7,211 nucleotides of DNA, from positions 1-7,211 of the forward strand of contig CAZBEA010000062.1 of NCBI GenBank assembly GCA_964490835.1, read 5' to 3'. Made by a program: the position numbers and the translations under genes. The notes below the pieces were generated by a model that was given only the letters and a program-made list of their open reading frames with translations, had not been told where the DNA came from and made no database searches. This stretch comes from CAZBEA01 sp964490835 (GTDB lineage Bacteria; Patescibacteriota; Microgenomatia; Levybacterales; GWA1-39-11). This document shows, one piece after another, positions 1-4,970 of this stretch (its first letter is position 1; every line of letters begins with the position of its first letter).

Positions 1-124
1 CGGTGAAGGTTTCGGGTCCCCACCATTTTTGAACTATTTCAGGCGTGGTCCATGCCTCCCATACTTTTTCCCGTGGTGCGTCAAAAATTTTTTCAATTGT
101 TACTCCTATATTGTTATTTTCCAT
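1..124 (-). CDS. AHSA1/SRPBCC-domain protein, N-terminal 41 residues only
   Basis: The gene starts at the ATG at 124 and runs off the left edge, so only the N-terminus is seen. The visible protein has a short polar start, then a strand and helix of the form IEKIFDAPREKVWEAWTTPE, and the WWGP motif close to the window edge. This is the usual opening of the AHSA1 (Activator of Hsp90 ATPase homologue 1-like) branch of the SRPBCC/START-like fold, which forms a hydrophobic ligand cavity. In bacteria such genes very often sit directly after an ArsR-type repressor, as here: arsR overlaps this start by 11 bp. The start is supported by a strong Shine-Dalgarno site 8 nt upstream. The ligand and reaction cannot be told from this fragment. 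Family call is firm; function is unknown. Confidence 0.85.
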   Translation of the reverse strand, partial: MENNNIGVTIEKIFDAPREKVWEAWTTPEIVQKWWGPETFT

Positions 125-446
125 TTTTTTTACCCTCCTTTCTTTTAAGATCTTCAAGAACTGCACTTAGTCTTTCGAATTTCTCACTCCACACCTTATT
201 AATTCTTGCAATCCAGGTTTCAATTTCAAGTAATGAAGCGGTATTAATTGTGTAAATGCGCTGCTGTGCCCTCTTTTCCATATCGACCAGTTTTGCTTCA
301 CGTAAAACTTTCAGGTGCTGGGAAATTGCAGGAGCAGAGACGTTGAAATTATTCGAGATATCGGTTGCGGTGAGGTGGCCATTTCGAGCGATAAGCTCTA
401 CGATCTTTCTTCTATTCGGGTCTGCGAGAGCTGAAAATGTGTCCAT
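114..446 (-). CDS. ArsR-family winged-helix transcriptional repressor (SdpR-like, no metal site seen)
   Basis: A 110-residue protein of the usual size for ArsR/SmtB dimeric repressors. It opens with FSALADPNRRKIVELIA, the first helices of this family. The helix-turn-helix is at about residues 27-50, with recognition helix SAPAISQHLKVLREA, and the beta wing at about 54-67 (LVDMEKRAQQRIYTI). The C-terminus is a long amphipathic helix with a lysine-rich tail. The protein has no cysteine, so the classic metal-binding ELCVCDL-type motif is absent and regulation by metal is unlikely. Its stop codon overlaps the start of the AHSA1 gene, so the two form an operon. A palindrome over its own promoter suggests autorepression. 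The ATG at 446 has no Shine-Dalgarno site and sits 6 nt after a -10 box, so the mRNA is probably leaderless. Confidence 0.93.
   Translation of the reverse strand: MDTFSALADPNRRKIVELIARNGHLTATDISNNFNVSAPAISQHLKVLREAKLVDMEKRAQQRIYTINTASLLEIETWIARINKVWSEKFERLSAVLEDLKRKEGKKNGK
133..139 (-). promoter_or_regulatory. Shine-Dalgarno site of the AHSA1 gene
   Basis: The minus strand reads AGGAGGG, followed by an 8-nt spacer and the ATG at 124. It lies inside the last codons of arsR. It is the only strong ribosome binding site I found in the window, and it serves a gene that is downstream in an operon rather than first in a transcript. Confidence 0.85.
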
Positions 447-479
447 GACTTAATAATAAAGTAAAGACTTAATTAAGTC
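447..479. promoter_or_regulatory. Candidate ArsR operator: perfect palindrome plus a repeated half site
   Basis: GACTTAATTAAGTC at 466-479 is a perfect 14-bp palindrome that covers part of the -35 box and the upstream spacer of the arsR promoter. The first 8 bp, GACTTAAT, recur in the same orientation at 447-454, exactly 19 bp away, over the -10 box and start point. A repressor dimer bound here would block RNA polymerase. Binding by the adjacent ArsR protein is inferred from position and symmetry. Confidence 0.6.
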
Positions 480-481
480 AA
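453..481 (-). promoter_or_regulatory. Sigma-70-type promoter of arsR, leaderless start
   Basis: The minus strand carries TTGACT (481-476), a 17-nt spacer and TATTAT (458-453). Both boxes are 5/6 to consensus at ideal spacing. Only 6 nt separate the -10 box from the ATG at 446, so the expected transcription start falls on or next to the A of the start codon. Confidence 0.75.
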
Positions 482-484
482 GGG

Positions 485-1168
485 TTAAATACTTATTATG
501 TCTATAAGCTTTGTTCCCAGATCATTTTTATTAAACGCTGGTTCTCCGCTGTCGTAAATTCCCAGACGAGAATTATCAATTGACAGAAGTGAGAGAAAGG
601 AAAAATAGTAGAGCTCTTCAGTATTAATCCTAGGCGCCGTACTGCCAGGAGTGACATTATTATAATAATCCGCCAGTCTTACAAGAGAGTCACAATTAAT
701 GATGCCTATGATGTAAGTTAATGAGTCGTACTCATTTTCGTTAATTTTACCTTTAATAAGTGCTTTAAAGATTTTACCTTGAATTTCCGACTTTTCATAT
801 TGGTCATGTTTATCAATAATTAAAATTAGGTTTTCTAGGATTTGTTTTTTCTTATTACCGTCCAACTCCTCTATGAACTTTCTTCGCTCTTCAATTGGTA
901 TGGAGTCAAGTTCTGATAAAAATCGGATAATCTTCTTCGCTAGCAGAAAGCTAGATATTCCCTTGAACAATTTTGGTACCAGAAGGATAGATTTTAGCAC
1001 TGGAACTTCATCAACAATTCCAGCAGCTGTATCGCTCAGTAATTCACTGCTGGTCGCTTCCAAAAGAGCCTCAGAGGAGTCTATCAGAGTTGCTTCTAGT
1101 TCACTATTAACTTTTTCCAAATTGGATTCAGATATTGTTTTTGAAAGACTTTCTGATAATTTATCCAT
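485..1168 (-). CDS. Unrecognised 227-aa helical protein, second gene of an accessory pair
   Basis: I cannot assign a named family. The first 45 residues are rich in Ser, Glu and Leu and look like a polar amphipathic helix. Residues 48-78 are more hydrophobic, with a proline-bounded stretch (VPVLKSILLVPKLF) that could touch a membrane but has lysines and no clear full-length transmembrane helix. Residues 79-165 are helical and charged, with LIIDKHDQYEKSEIQGKIFKA as the most distinctive part. The C-terminal 45 residues look like a small compact domain. The overall pattern reminds me of uncharacterised proteins from variable regions of many bacteria, but I cannot verify this. It lies 34 bp after the 154-aa membrane protein gene and has low GC (about 36%). 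A weak -10-like TATAAA sits 5 nt before the ATG; no Shine-Dalgarno site is seen. Confidence 0.75.
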   Translation of the reverse strand: MDKLSESLSKTISESNLEKVNSELEATLIDSSEALLEATSSELLSDTAAGIVDEVPVLKSILLVPKLFKGISSFLLAKKIIRFLSELDSIPIEERRKFIEELDGNKKKQILENLILIIDKHDQYEKSEIQGKIFKALIKGKINENEYDSLTYIIGIINCDSLVRLADYYNNVTPGSTAPRINTEELYYFSFLSLLSIDNSRLGIYDSGEPAFNKNDLGTKLIDIISI

Positions 1169-1202
1169 TCTTATTTATAGTGCTTGAATCTATTTATTTT
1201 GA

Positions 1203-1667
1203 TTATTTTAAAAGTTCTAAAGCTGCAAATATCATTAAAAGTATGATTCCTGCAGGGAAGAAAACTATAGATGAATATTCTGCAATATGCCAAAGGTAAC
1301 TATACAATTTCTCTTTATCTCGAGTGTGTTTAAGGTCATCCTTATGCTTAGGCTTTCTTGATATCTTATAGACCTCCTCATTGTACATGGAAATCACCTG
1401 GTAGTGACCGAAGTGATTATAGACGTAATTTCGAATTAGTGATGTCGTCAGAGCTATCGTTAAAAAAATCCAGCTCAAAATTAGAAAGATTTGATTTGAT
1501 TTAAAATCAATACGATTACTATTAAGAAATCCAAGAAAGCTAATACTTAGCGAGATTGTTCCCGCAGAAAAAAGAGCAATATGGTAGAAAAATGTAGAAA
1601 AATTTGATCTTTGTTCTTTAAATACGCTATCTAGTTTTGAGCTTAGTTTACTTAATTCATTATCCAT
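1203..1667 (-). CDS. Unrecognised 154-aa membrane protein with three predicted helices
   Basis: The N-terminal 25 residues are polar and helical (MDNELSKLSSKLDSVFKEQR). Three hydrophobic segments follow at about residues 27-49, 58-80 and 131-152. Between the second and third is a polar, lysine-rich loop of about 50 residues with several Tyr and His. No catalytic motif is visible. The two early helices followed by a soluble stretch recall SLATT-type two-helix effectors, but the third helix and the lack of a recognisable motif make that assignment unsafe. GC is about 31%, the lowest of any gene here, which suggests horizontal acquisition. It is the first gene of a two-gene unit with the 227-aa protein; both begin with a similar MD-x-LS-rich amphipathic start. 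It also differs from most genes here in having a leader of about 20 nt. Confidence 0.75.
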   Translation of the reverse strand: MDNELSKLSSKLDSVFKEQRSNFSTFFYHIALFSAGTISLSISFLGFLNSNRIDFKSNQIFLILSWIFLTIALTTSLIRNYVYNHFGHYQVISMYNEEVYKISRKPKHKDDLKHTRDKEKLYSYLWHIAEYSSIVFFPAGIILLMIFAALELLK

Positions 1668-1692
1668 TTTAATCTGTTTCGTTCGGATGCAT

Positions 1693-1720
1693 GATATACC
1701 AGATTTTACCCTTTTTGCAA
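1693..1720 (-). promoter_or_regulatory. Probable promoter of the two-gene accessory unit
   Basis: The minus strand shows TTGCAA (1720-1715), a 16-nt spacer and TATATC (1698-1693) preceded by an extended -10 TG. The start would be near 1686, leaving a leader of about 19 nt without a Shine-Dalgarno site before the ATG at 1667. The boxes are weaker than those of the neighbouring genes. Confidence 0.45.
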
Positions 1721-1725
1721 GGTCT

Positions 1726-1998
1726 TTACTTTATCCCAAATCTTTTCTGTATTCTTTCCCGAGCTTTTATCGATTCCTCAGCTCTATTTTTATAAGGAGA
1801 AGAAGTCGTAAGTGAATTCATCAGTTCTCGTGTTGTTCGGGAGATTTTTATTACAGCTTCGTTGAAAGCACCCTCATTTATGTGAGAGGGGTTATTGAAT
1901 CCTGAGAGTTTGCGGACATATTGCAGCGCGGCATCTCGAATCTCTTCGTCTGTTGCGGGAGGGTCGAAATTAAACAGTGGTTTGATACTGCGGCACAT
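1726..1998 (-). CDS. DUF2277 family protein
   Basis: A 90-residue protein matching the conserved DUF2277 pattern: it begins MCRSIKPLFNFDPPATDEEI and continues with AALQYVRKLSGFNNPS, both signature stretches of the family as I know it. The length fits the family. Its molecular function is not known. I chose the ATG at 1998 because family members begin MCRSIK and because a -10 box (TATAAT, 2013-2008) lies 9 nt upstream. An 18-codon upstream extension to 2052 is open but reads through this promoter and lacks family similarity. The gene is divergent from the four-helix membrane protein gene at 2087 and shares an 88-bp spacer with it. Confidence 0.92.
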   Translation of the reverse strand: MCRSIKPLFNFDPPATDEEIRDAALQYVRKLSGFNNPSHINEGAFNEAVIKISRTTRELMNSLTTSSPYKNRAEESIKARERIQKRFGIK

Positions 1999-2007
1999 GG
2001 TGATCGA

Positions 2008-2016
2008 ATTATAGCA
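2008..2016 (-). promoter_or_regulatory. Extended -10 promoter of the DUF2277 gene, near-leaderless
   Basis: The minus strand reads TGCTATAAT, a consensus extended -10 element (TG at 2016-2015, TATAAT at 2013-2008). It ends 9 nt before the ATG at 1998, so a leader of 0-3 nt is expected. No good -35 box is seen, as is common with extended -10 promoters. Confidence 0.65.
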
Positions 2017-2051
2017 CCGAAAAGGGCTATATATCTTTGTGATCCAGATCA

Positions 2052-2080
2052 TCGAAAGTATGGGGGTTACGATTTAGAAT
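2052..2080 (+). promoter_or_regulatory. Probable promoter of the four-helix membrane protein gene, leaderless
   Basis: TCGAAA (2052-2057, 4/6), a 17-nt spacer and TAGAAT (2075-2080, 5/6) end 6 nt before the ATG at 2087, placing the expected start on the A of the ATG. A G-run at 2062-2066 is too far upstream to act as a ribosome binding site. Confidence 0.5.
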
Positions 2081-2086
2081 GAAAGC

Positions 2087-2515
2087 ATGATCCATGAGTC
2101 AAAGTTGCAAAGAATTATACTTTTAAGCGCGCTTTTGTACGAAGGTTTGGGAGGTCTTTCGGGTGGAATTCTTCTTGCCCTCAAACCAGACGGGAGTTAC
2201 ATGAAAATGCCCGTTGAAATAATGAACGGATTTTTCCCAGACTATCTTATCCCCGGACTTATTTTAATCGTGATGGGAGCGCTCAATCTGGCAGCTTTCT
2301 TATTAGTTCTTAAAAGACATCGCCTCGATTGGCTATTCGGTGGTATGGCAATGGGGGGATATATTATTTGGTTTGCTGTTGAGATAATTGTTCTTCGCGA
2401 GCTACATTGGCTTCATATTATGTGGGGAGTTCCGGTTCTTGTGGGATTTTGGACGGTTCTTCCTCTTTTACCTCGGATGAAAAAAGAAAGAAACGCTGCA
2501 ATTGTCGGAACATAA
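2087..2515 (+). CDS. Small integral membrane protein, four predicted helices, function unknown
   Basis: The 142-residue protein has four hydrophobic segments at about residues 10-32, 54-76, 81-103 and 106-127, and a short basic tail (MKKER). The first helix is glycine-rich (YEGLGGLSGGILLAL). It is followed by KPDGSYMKMP and the segment PDYLIPGLIL, a pattern I associate with a family of uncharacterised four-helix bacterial membrane proteins. No catalytic or ion-binding motif is evident. It is the only confident gene on the plus strand and forms a single-gene unit. The start at 2087 fits a -10 box 6 nt upstream. An overlapping ATG at 2079 opens only a three-codon reading frame. Confidence 0.85.
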   Translation: MIHESKLQRIILLSALLYEGLGGLSGGILLALKPDGSYMKMPVEIMNGFFPDYLIPGLILIVMGALNLAAFLLVLKRHRLDWLFGGMAMGGYIIWFAVEIIVLRELHWLHIMWGVPVLVGFWTVLPLLPRMKKERNAAIVGT

Positions 2516-2565
2516 TAACATATGTATCCCGAAAGACTGTAGGCGTGGGTGAATATGTGTAGGTT

Positions 2566-2707
2566 GCTACTTGAGGGATTGGGGTGTTTGTTGAGATCAA
2601 AAGACTTTCCCCACCCAACTTGTGACGCCTTGTTGTCTGTGTGACCTCCAAGATGACAGGGCACGTGCAGTTTGGGAAGATTGATCCTCCCCTTCCCTCA
2701 AGGTAGC
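2566..2707 (+). ncRNA. Candidate structured RNA: long irregular rod of about 142 nt, class unknown
   Basis: The outer stem pairs GCTAC (2566-2570) with GTAGC (2703-2707), then TTGAGGG (2571-2577) with CCCTCAA (2695-2701) around a single bulged G, then GGGG (2581-2584) with CCCC (2689-2692). Inside, GATCAA (2595-2600) pairs with TTGATC (2681-2686), and TTTCCC (2606-2611) with GGGAAG (2674-2679). The tip is an 11-bp stem, 2627-2637 with 2652-2662, closed by a 14-nt loop. Three pairs in the tip stem are G-U only if the plus strand is transcribed; on the minus strand they become A-C mismatches, so plus is favoured. The rod shape with internal loops resembles 6S RNA in outline. I see no SRP, RNase P or tmRNA signature. 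No clear promoter or U-tailed terminator was found; it could instead be a folded 3' UTR of the gene ending at 2515. Confidence 0.4.
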
Positions 2708-2726
2708 TTCAATATATTTGAGCGCG

Positions 2727-2879
2727 TTATTTTCCCGAATCAATTAGTACTTTAATTTTAGGCGGAATCTCTTGGCATTTACAGTGTTTTGAGTGATCAA
2801 TATGCCAGGCTACCCGCTGCTGAATTGTAGGATTTTTAGGCATCTTATTCTTTGCATGCCACGCCTCATCGATCTTCAT
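2727..2879 (-). CDS. Small conserved 50-aa protein with clustered His and Cys
   Basis: The 50-codon frame starts with the ATG at 2879 and ends with TAA at 2729-2727. The protein begins MKIDEAWHAKNKMPKNPTIQ, followed by QRVAWHIDHSKHCKCQEIPP and a short tail. I recall small proteins with the same WHAKNKMPKNPT-x-x-QR-x-x-WH pattern from CPR and other bacteria, but not a function. His26, His29, His32, Cys33 and Cys35 lie within ten residues and could bind a metal such as zinc; this is inference. The gene converges on the membrane protein gene and the candidate RNA at 2566-2707. A -10 box (TATACT, 2891-2886) ends 6 nt before the ATG and no Shine-Dalgarno site is present, so a leaderless transcript is likely. 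Confidence 0.85.
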   Translation of the reverse strand: MKIDEAWHAKNKMPKNPTIQQRVAWHIDHSKHCKCQEIPPKIKVLIDSGK

Positions 2880-2885
2880 AATAAG

Positions 2886-2891
2886 AGTATA
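2886..2891 (-). promoter_or_regulatory. -10 box of the 50-aa gene, leaderless
   Basis: TATACT on the minus strand (5/6 to consensus) lies 6 nt before the ATG at 2879. The -35 region is a T-run without a clear box. Confidence 0.5.
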
Positions 2892-2939
2892 GCTCTTTTT
2901 TTACCGGCAAAAAATTGAGATTTGGGGGAAGGATCAGAA

Positions 2940-3044
2940 TCAAACCATTCTGAGGGCAATGGTTGCTCCAACAAAAAGCACGACCATAAAGGCCATGAGC
3001 GCCATGGACACGATCACCCAAAATAATATTCTTTCGTCGGTCAT
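2940..3044 (-). CDS. Possible 34-aa single-pass membrane peptide (doubtful)
   Basis: The frame runs from the ATG at 3044 to a TGA at 2942-2940. It begins MTDERILFW and is followed by an unbroken hydrophobic stretch of about 22 residues ending in ALRMV, a good single transmembrane helix with an acidic N-terminus. Against it: the stop is TGA while every confident gene here ends in TAA, and no -10 box or Shine-Dalgarno site lies next to the ATG. A TATAAT at 3178-3173 on the same strand is 130 nt upstream and could serve it with a long leader. No family is recognised. Confidence 0.3.
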   Translation of the reverse strand: MTDERILFWVIVSMALMAFMVVLFVGATIALRMV

Positions 3045-3242
3045 CGCCAAAAAAAATCCGCTTGTGCGGTTGTTGTCGATTCAAATGATTAGTGTTCTAG
3101 AGTGGCTTGGTGGTTATAGAATTTTCCAAAAGCCTTCTTCTCTATCTCTGGCTCGAATCGTCAGATAGATATATTATACAAATTTATTTGGGAATTTAAA
3201 TATTTAGTTGAAAGGTTGTGGGAACTTTCAAGTTGTGAGGTG
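3045..3242. other. Intergenic stretch without a supported gene
   Basis: Nothing coding is supported on either strand. The stretch holds an AT-rich patch at about 3168-3206 with a consensus TATAAT on the minus strand (3178-3173) but no gene start nearby, and the small inverted repeat at 3208-3231. A TCGAATC loop near 3154 resembles a tRNA T-arm, but no tRNA can be built around it. Confidence 0.5.
3208..3231. repeat. Short inverted repeat after the ydeI-like gene, possible transcript end
   Basis: TTGAAAG (3208-3214) and CTTTCAA (3225-3231) form a 7-bp stem with a 10-nt loop, 12 nt past the ydeI-like stop codon. The stem is AT-rich and has no U-tract, so a role as an intrinsic terminator is doubtful. 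Confidence 0.3.
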
Positions 3243-3824
3243 TTAGTAGAGTTTTTCTTTTCGCTCGAGCATTGCTACAAATTTATCGATACGCCTCATT
3301 CTTGTCTCTTCTCTTTTTGCATTGTTTACCATCCAAATCATCGCATATTTATTTGTTTTATTTATCCTCTCCCAAAAATCTTTTGCATTTGGACTTTTAT
3401 TAATCTGTGCAAGAAAATCTTCGGGTGCTGTTGTGTTGGCAGGTGAACCGTACGCCGCTTCCCACCTTCCGTCTTTTTTTGCTCGATCAACTTCGGCTAT
3501 TCCTGAGGTGTGCATCTTGCCAAGACGCATGAGGCGAGCGATATGCCCCTTATTGATTTCAGACCATGTTGACCGTTTTCTCCGAGGGGTGAATTTCTGT
3601 ATGAAGGATTTATCATCATATTTATGAACTATGCCGTCGATCCATCCGTAACAGAGTGCTTCGTCGAGCGCTTGGTCGTAATTTACTTTTGTTATTCCCG
3701 AATCTTTTTTATAAATCCTAAGCCAGATTCCGTCCGTGGTCGCGTGGTGAGTATCAAGCCACGCTCTCCAGTCAGAGGTCGTGTCAAAAGAAAGTACGGG
3801 TTGGTCTTTATACAGTAAAGTCAT
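3243..3824 (-). CDS. YdeI/OmpD-associated (OmdA) family protein
   Basis: A 193-residue protein of the usual length for this family. Signature stretches appear in order: DWRAWLDTHHATTDGIWLRI (about 18-37), ALCYGWIDG (about 56-64), FTPRRKRSTWSEIN (about 78-91), the GKMHTSGIAEVDRAKKDGRW region (about 102-121), and a C-terminal segment FWERINKTNKYAMIWMVNNA (about 150-169). The family has been linked to bacteriocin or antimicrobial-peptide resistance in some enterobacteria, but its biochemical activity is not established, and no such role can be claimed here. There is no signal peptide, so it should be cytoplasmic. It lies 34 bp after the guanylate-kinase-like gene. It also has its own extended -10 promoter in that gap, which overlaps the kinase's stop only in the -35 region. 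Confidence 0.9.
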   Translation of the reverse strand: MTLLYKDQPVLSFDTTSDWRAWLDTHHATTDGIWLRIYKKDSGITKVNYDQALDEALCYGWIDGIVHKYDDKSFIQKFTPRRKRSTWSEINKGHIARLMRLGKMHTSGIAEVDRAKKDGRWEAAYGSPANTTAPEDFLAQINKSPNAKDFWERINKTNKYAMIWMVNNAKREETRMRRIDKFVAMLERKEKLY

Positions 3825-3841
3825 ACGAGGATTTTGATGAG

Positions 3842-3850
3842 ATTATATCA
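3842..3850 (-). promoter_or_regulatory. Extended -10 promoter of the ydeI-like gene
   Basis: The minus strand reads TGATATAAT, a consensus extended -10 element. It ends 17 nt before the ATG at 3824, so the leader would be about 10 nt, with no Shine-Dalgarno site. This is the one strong -10 box in the window that is not directly against its start codon. Confidence 0.55.
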
Positions 3851-3858
3851 AAGGGAAT

Positions 3859-4518
3859 TTATTGAAGAAATAGTGCCTCGACTTTATCGGCTGTCTCTTT
3901 TATTGCCCCGGTTTCGTTGAGAATAATGTGATTGAAAGAAGATCCGTATTTTTGCCACATTTCCCAGTCTGTTCTGATACGTTCTCGAAAAGTATCACGC
4001 GCTTGCTGCGTTATATTCAATTCGTTCTCTCTTCGCAAGTAACGTGACCTTGCGGTAAAGAGTGAATTTACCCCAATAAATGCAAGCGTTATTCGAGTGA
4101 GCAAAAGGTCTGCCTTTCCCGGATCAGAGTTGTACGACTCCCGTACATTCGCTAAGAAATGTACCGCACCTTCAATATCTGTTGAATGTATCAGGTTCTT
4201 TCCTTCAAATAACAATTCAAGCTCGCTTTTTGGTGTGCCATATAAATTTCCGCCATATTCATTCCATTCTACAAATAGCCCTCTTTTGACTCTACTCTCA
4301 AAATCTTCCCTGCTTAAGAAGTGATAGTCTCTCCCGCCTTTTTCTCTCCCCCTTTTTCGTCTCGTGGTTGCAGAAATTATTCTTCCAATTCCACGTTCTT
4401 CAAGGATCGATTTTGCATGAGATTTACCGGACGCTGTGGCGCCGGTAATAATTACAAGTTTGCCATGTGATCTCGATTGCTCGGGGGTGCGGATTTGATG
4501 TAGGATTTCCTGAGTCAT
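3859..4518 (-). CDS. Guanylate kinase-like P-loop kinase (divergent)
   Basis: From the ATG at 4518 the protein has 219 residues. The P-loop GATASGKS is at 26-33. It is followed by the GMP-binding features of guanylate kinases: SATTRRKRGREKGGRDYHF (49-67, with the TTR arginine and DY tyrosine), FVEWNEYGGNLYGTP (82-96) and the STDIEGA segment (112-118, Asp114). The lid and C-terminal region are unusual: the typical PPS motif after the IFI strand is replaced by GVNSL, and a basic stretch RSRYLRREN follows. The expected reaction is ATP-dependent phosphorylation of GMP, but the changes leave room for a different nucleotide or acceptor. A longer reading from a TTG at 4536 is rejected because TATAAT at 4531-4526 lies between the two starts. 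Confidence 0.85.
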   Translation of the reverse strand: MTQEILHQIRTPEQSRSHGKLVIITGATASGKSHAKSILEERGIGRIISATTRRKRGREKGGRDYHFLSREDFESRVKRGLFVEWNEYGGNLYGTPKSELELLFEGKNLIHSTDIEGAVHFLANVRESYNSDPGKADLLLTRITLAFIGVNSLFTARSRYLRRENELNITQQARDTFRERIRTDWEMWQKYGSSFNHIILNETGAIKETADKVEALFLQ

Positions 4519-4525
4519 GTACGGG

Positions 4526-4555
4526 ATTATACCCAAAACAGAGAAGCAAAATCAA
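4526..4555 (-). promoter_or_regulatory. Promoter of the guanylate kinase-like gene, leaderless
   Basis: TTGATT (4555-4550), an 18-nt spacer and a perfect TATAAT (4531-4526) on the minus strand. The -10 box ends 7 nt before the ATG at 4518, which fixes that ATG as the start and predicts a leaderless message. Confidence 0.7.
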
Positions 4556-4566
4556 ACTATGGGGTC

Positions 4567-4968
4567 TTATCGTTGAACTGGTGGTTGGAGTATGCCGACG
4601 TTATTTCCTTCCGTATCTTGAAATGAAACATATGTGCCCACGCCCGGAATAGGCATTTTATCACTTGTTACTTTCCCTCCCGCTTTTGTTACCGCATCGA
4701 TTGTTTCATCAACATTTTCCACTTGGATTACAATATGTGGCGAATTAAATCCTGCTTCGTCTTTGTATTCAAAAAATCCTCCATTTATCGCGCCTTTCTC
4801 AAGATGCATTTGGTTTTCATCAACAGGGCTTGTTCCGGCCAGAATATAATTACCCATTTCAGCTCCGAGTTGTGTTATTTCCCACCCAAAGGCTTCGGTG
4901 TAAAACTTGGAGACACGAGCATTATCTTTGGCAGGCATTTCAAAATGTACGACTGGGCTCATCCTCAT
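4567..4968 (-). CDS. VOC (glyoxalase/bleomycin-resistance fold) protein
   Basis: A 133-residue protein with the two beta-alpha-beta-beta-beta halves of the vicinal oxygen chelate fold. The first half opens with VVHFEMPAKDNARVSKFYTEAFGWE (about 6-30). The second half holds SPHIVIQVENVDETIDAVTKAGGKV (76-100), then PIPGVGTYVSFQDTEGN (106-122) and GILQPP. His8 and His78 are at the usual metal-ligand positions; the other ligands are uncertain. This sub-group is commonly annotated as a glyoxalase-like enzyme, but the substrate cannot be told. It follows the PhnB-like gene with TAA-CT-ATG spacing, so translation is probably coupled. A second ATG two codons in (4962) is a possible alternative start. 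Confidence 0.9.
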   Translation of the reverse strand: MRMSPVVHFEMPAKDNARVSKFYTEAFGWEITQLGAEMGNYILAGTSPVDENQMHLEKGAINGGFFEYKDEAGFNSPHIVIQVENVDETIDAVTKAGGKVTSDKMPIPGVGTYVSFQDTEGNNVGILQPPVQR

Positions 4969-4970
4969 AG

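Larger units (their letters stand above)
456..1734. repeat. 13-bp perfect inverted repeat just outside the two-gene accessory unit
   Basis: ATAAAGTAAAGAC at 456-468 has its exact reverse complement GTCTTTACTTTAT at 1722-1734. The match does not extend by one base on either side. The left copy lies in the arsR promoter and the right copy covers the stop codon of the DUF2277 gene. Together they bracket the two low-GC genes. They could be ends or target-related sequences of an inserted cassette, or a chance match in AT-rich DNA. No transposase or recombinase is present. Confidence 0.35.

Noticed and set aside
1203..1667. Assignment of the 154-aa membrane protein to SLATT-type effectors
   Set aside because: It has a third C-terminal membrane helix and no motif I can match; the resemblance is only in the first two helices.
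1690..1692. ATG opening a seven-codon leader peptide before the 154-aa gene
   Set aside because: It touches the predicted -10 box and would lie upstream of the transcription start.
2413..2664. Minus-strand frames of 83 and 77 residues antisense to the membrane protein gene
   Set aside because: They are shadows of the plus-strand gene and the candidate RNA, with no domain or start signal.
2866..3084. 72-residue minus-strand frame across the 50-aa gene start and the spacer
   Set aside because: No domain, irregular composition, no promoter or ribosome binding site at its start, and it overlaps two better frames.
2959..3168. 69-residue plus-strand frame in the spacer
   Set aside because: No family resemblance and no initiation signal; it is antisense to the hydrophobic 34-aa frame, which explains part of its composition.
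3109..3170. tRNA-like segment with a TCGAATC loop and a CTGGC/GTCAG stem
   Set aside because: The loop is not in proper T-loop register, and no acceptor, D or anticodon arm can be built around it.
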